DNA from: Microbulbifer sp. HZ11
GTDB taxonomy: Bacteria > Pseudomonadota > Gammaproteobacteria > Pseudomonadales > Cellvibrionaceae
NCBI RefSeq assembly: GCF_000708675.1
Contig: NZ_JELR01000002.1
Span: 930,001-994,000 of the forward strand
Direction of reading: 5' to 3'
Length of the DNA: 64,000 nt
Positions within the stretch are counted from its first letter, which is position 1, and every line of letters starts with the position of its first letter. The translations under genes were made by a program, and so were the position numbers. Below, piece after piece: positions 63,462-64,000 of the stretch. The notes below the pieces were generated by a model. The model saw nothing but the letters and a program-made list of their open reading frames with translations, was not told where the DNA came from and did no database searches.

Positions 63462-64000
63462 TGCTCGATACAGCAGTCACTACCAAGCAGCCCATCTCCA
63501 CCACTTCCGAGTGGACCTTCGAACTCATTCAGGAGTACGACCGGGAAATTGCGCTGCTGGCCAAGGAGTTTGGCCTCGACACCTATCCCAATCAGATAGA
63601 AGTCATCAGTTCCGAACAGATGATGGACGCTTACTCCTCCGTAGGTATGCCAGTAGGTTACAACCACTGGTCCTTCGGTAAGCAGTTCATTAGCGTGGAA
63701 AACAATTACCAGCGCGGCCGTATGGGGCTGGCCTACGAGATTGTGATCAACTCCAATCCATGTATTGCCTACCTGATGGAAGAGAACACCATGACCATGC
63801 AGGCGCTGGTGATTGCCCACGCCAGCTACGGTCACAACTCTTTCTTCAAAGGAAACTACCTGTTCCGCACCTGGACCGATGCCAGCAGCATTATCGATTA
63901 CCTGCTGTTTGCAAAAAACTATATCGCCCGCTGCGAAGAGCGCTACGGTGTGGATGAAGTGGAATCCCTGCTGGACAGCTGTCACGCGCTCATGAATTAC
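63461..64000 (+). CDS. SpoVR family protein (YcgB-like), 3' truncated by window
   Basis: The first 180 residues are visible: EWTFELIQEYDREIALLAKEFGL, then GMPVGYNHWSFGKQF and EENTMTMQALVIAHASYGHNSFFKGN, all signatures of the SpoVR family. E. coli YcgB is the equivalent; SpoVR takes part in spore cortex formation in Bacillus but its reaction is unknown. ATG 63461 overlaps the yeaH stop. The frame is open to the window end; the family is usually about 500 residues, so roughly two thirds is missing here. Confidence 0.95.
   Translation, partial: MLDTAVTTKQPISTTSEWTFELIQEYDREIALLAKEFGLDTYPNQIEVISSEQMMDAYSSVGMPVGYNHWSFGKQFISVENNYQRGRMGLAYEIVINSNPCIAYLMEENTMTMQALVIAHASYGHNSFFKGNYLFRTWTDASSIIDYLLFAKNYIARCEERYGVDEVESLLDSCHALMNY

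Overview
The window looks like a chromosomal segment of a marine, polysaccharide-degrading gammaproteobacterium of the Microbulbifer/Cellvibrionales kind. This is inferred from gene content and order, not from any search. The clues are long polyserine linkers in a secreted lipoprotein, a pullulanase with a GlyGly-CTERM-like tail, a TonB-dependent receptor next to a TPR-sulfotransferase, and Pseudomonas-like gene order around vfr/crp-trpCDG and amgK-murU-lptD-surA-pdxA-rsmA-apaH. No rRNA, tRNA, CRISPR array or insertion sequence was recognised.

Layout. 1-3.2 kb: a truncated unknown gene, a transglutaminase-like/TPR lipoprotein and an acetolactate-synthase-like ThDP enzyme. 3.2-8.1 kb: an MsbA-like ABC exporter and, upstream on the same strand, a compact three-gene cassette (ketoacyl-ACP synthase III-like enzyme, haem-oxygenase-like diiron protein, unrecognised protein). 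8.2-12.6 kb: a LysR regulator divergent from a beta-alanine aminotransferase (bauA) and methylmalonate-semialdehyde dehydrogenase (mmsA), which are separated by a four-copy 92-bp REP-like array. 12.6-19.7 kb: a polyserine lipoprotein with an overlapping outer-membrane-like partner, a RidA protein and an MltF-like lytic transglycosylase. 19.9-24.9 kb: two tandem secreted serine hydrolases. 25-29 kb: TerC, a SpoIIAA-like protein, a PuuC/KauB-like aldehyde dehydrogenase, a short asparaginase-like protein and an OsmC protein.

29.4-45.2 kb: vfr/crp, a second MltF-like protein, a TonB receptor, a TPR-sulfotransferase, then trpC, trpD, trpG, a voltage-gated cation channel gene, trpE, rpe, murU and amgK. 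Four copies of a nested hairpin element lie in the gaps here. 45.6-52.3 kb: lptD-surA-pdxA-rsmA-apaH, the outer-membrane assembly, PLP and ribosome-maturation cluster, without apaG. 52.3-54.6 kb: an anti-sigma/ECF sigma pair divergent from a DUF4168 protein. 55.1-59.7 kb: an exported pullulanase and galE. 60-64 kb: prkA-yeaH-spoVR, the stress operon, cut by the window end.

Themes. KauB-like oxidation of aminoaldehydes, BauA and MmsA together form a route from polyamines and beta-alanine to acetyl-CoA. AmgK and MurU recycle cell-wall sugars, and two MltF-like proteins cut peptidoglycan. The least explained parts are the ketosynthase/diiron cassette, the covarying hairpin family around the trp genes, the channel with a Ca2+-channel-like filter inside the trp cluster, and the polyserine lipoprotein pair.
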